In this document: piece by piece, positions 63,977-64,000 of the stretch
Numbering within the stretch: position 1 is the first letter of the stretch
How the letters are laid out: the number at the start of each line of letters is the position of its first letter
Source of the DNA: Bacillota bacterium
GTDB lineage: Bacteria; Bacillota; Clostridia; Lachnospirales; Lachnospiraceae
Reading direction: 5' to 3'
DNA length: 64,000 bases
NCBI GenBank assembly: GCA_023436225.1
Contig: JAEZKA010000076.1
Coordinates: 62,001 to 126,000, forward strand
The notes under the pieces: generated by a model
The model's input: only the letters and a program-made list of their open reading frames with translations
What the model was told of the DNA's origin: nothing
Database searches by the model: none
Made by a program: the position numbers and the translations under genes

Positions 63977-64000
63977 GGCATACCTCCAAGTTCTGAGAAT

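Noticed and set aside
1..64000. CRISPR arrays, tRNA, rRNA, insertion sequences
   Set aside because: No regularly spaced repeats, cloverleaf, rRNA segment or transposase was recognised on reading both strands. A dedicated search was not possible.

Overview
This window looks like a chromosomal segment of an AT-rich, spore-forming, plant-polysaccharide-degrading Clostridium relative, most likely a member of the Lachnospiraceae. That placement is an inference. It rests on the AT-rich code, strong GGAGG ribosome sites with many TTG/GTG starts, a Csp-type germination protease, YesM/YesN-type two-component systems, GH10/GH43 xylan enzymes and numerous sugar ABC transporters. No ribosomal RNA, tRNA or CRISPR array was seen. 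Most genes lie on the minus strand.

Region 1 (1-1.95 kb) encodes a family 2A encapsulin shell overlapping a SufS-like cysteine desulfurase that runs off the left edge. Region 2 (2.0-10.6 kb) is a minus-strand exopolysaccharide cluster: tandem acetyltransferase, frameshifted priming sugar transferase, flippase, GT2, GT4, and an unusual O-antigen-ligase/polysaccharide-deacetylase fusion. Region 3 (10.7-13.4 kb) has a GH10 xylanase lipoprotein divergent from a cytoplasmic GH43 enzyme; together they could cut xylan outside and trim the products inside. It is followed by a decayed AraC fragment and a very acidic small ORF.

Region 4 (13.9-18.3 kb) combines a deacetylase and an NMT1/SsuA-type binding lipoprotein on the plus strand, a convergent SsuCB-type permease and ATPase, and a CX3CP iron-sulfur membrane protein whose promoter carries two adjacent palindromes. 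Region 5 (18.3-23.4 kb) has a DUF1801 protein, a large glutaminase-A-like protein, two AraC regulators (one fused to a glyoxalase-like domain) and a flavodoxin.

Region 6 (23.7-37.2 kb) is a carbohydrate uptake locus: a family 1 binding lipoprotein, a TIM-barrel isomerase, a complete Opp-type ABC transporter, and a sensing module of membrane-anchored binding protein plus YesN-like regulator and YesM-like kinase. Region 7 (37.4-41.6 kb) has a cupin pseudogene, a tandem MerR regulator and a MacB/FtsX-type ABC exporter. Region 8 (41.9-45.1 kb) has a Csp-like subtilase and a LysM-GH18 protein that lacks the GH18 catalytic motif. Region 9 (45.2-51.5 kb) has a staygreen-family protein, an EAL protein, CheW, a chemoreceptor and an unrecognised large HTH protein. 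Region 10 (51.7-54.3 kb) is a MarR/MFS efflux pair with a very large extra loop in the pump. Region 11 (54.5-64.0 kb) is a YtfQRT-YjfF-like sugar transporter preceded by response regulator, kinase and a second binding lipoprotein, a second case of a binding protein encoded inside a two-component operon.

The most distinctive items are the encapsulin/desulfurase pair without a long targeting extension, the ligase-deacetylase fusion, the staygreen homologue, the catalytically dead GH18 germination-type protein, the MFS pump with an approximately 200-residue external insert, and a pair of dispersed intergenic hairpin repeats with compensatory base changes.
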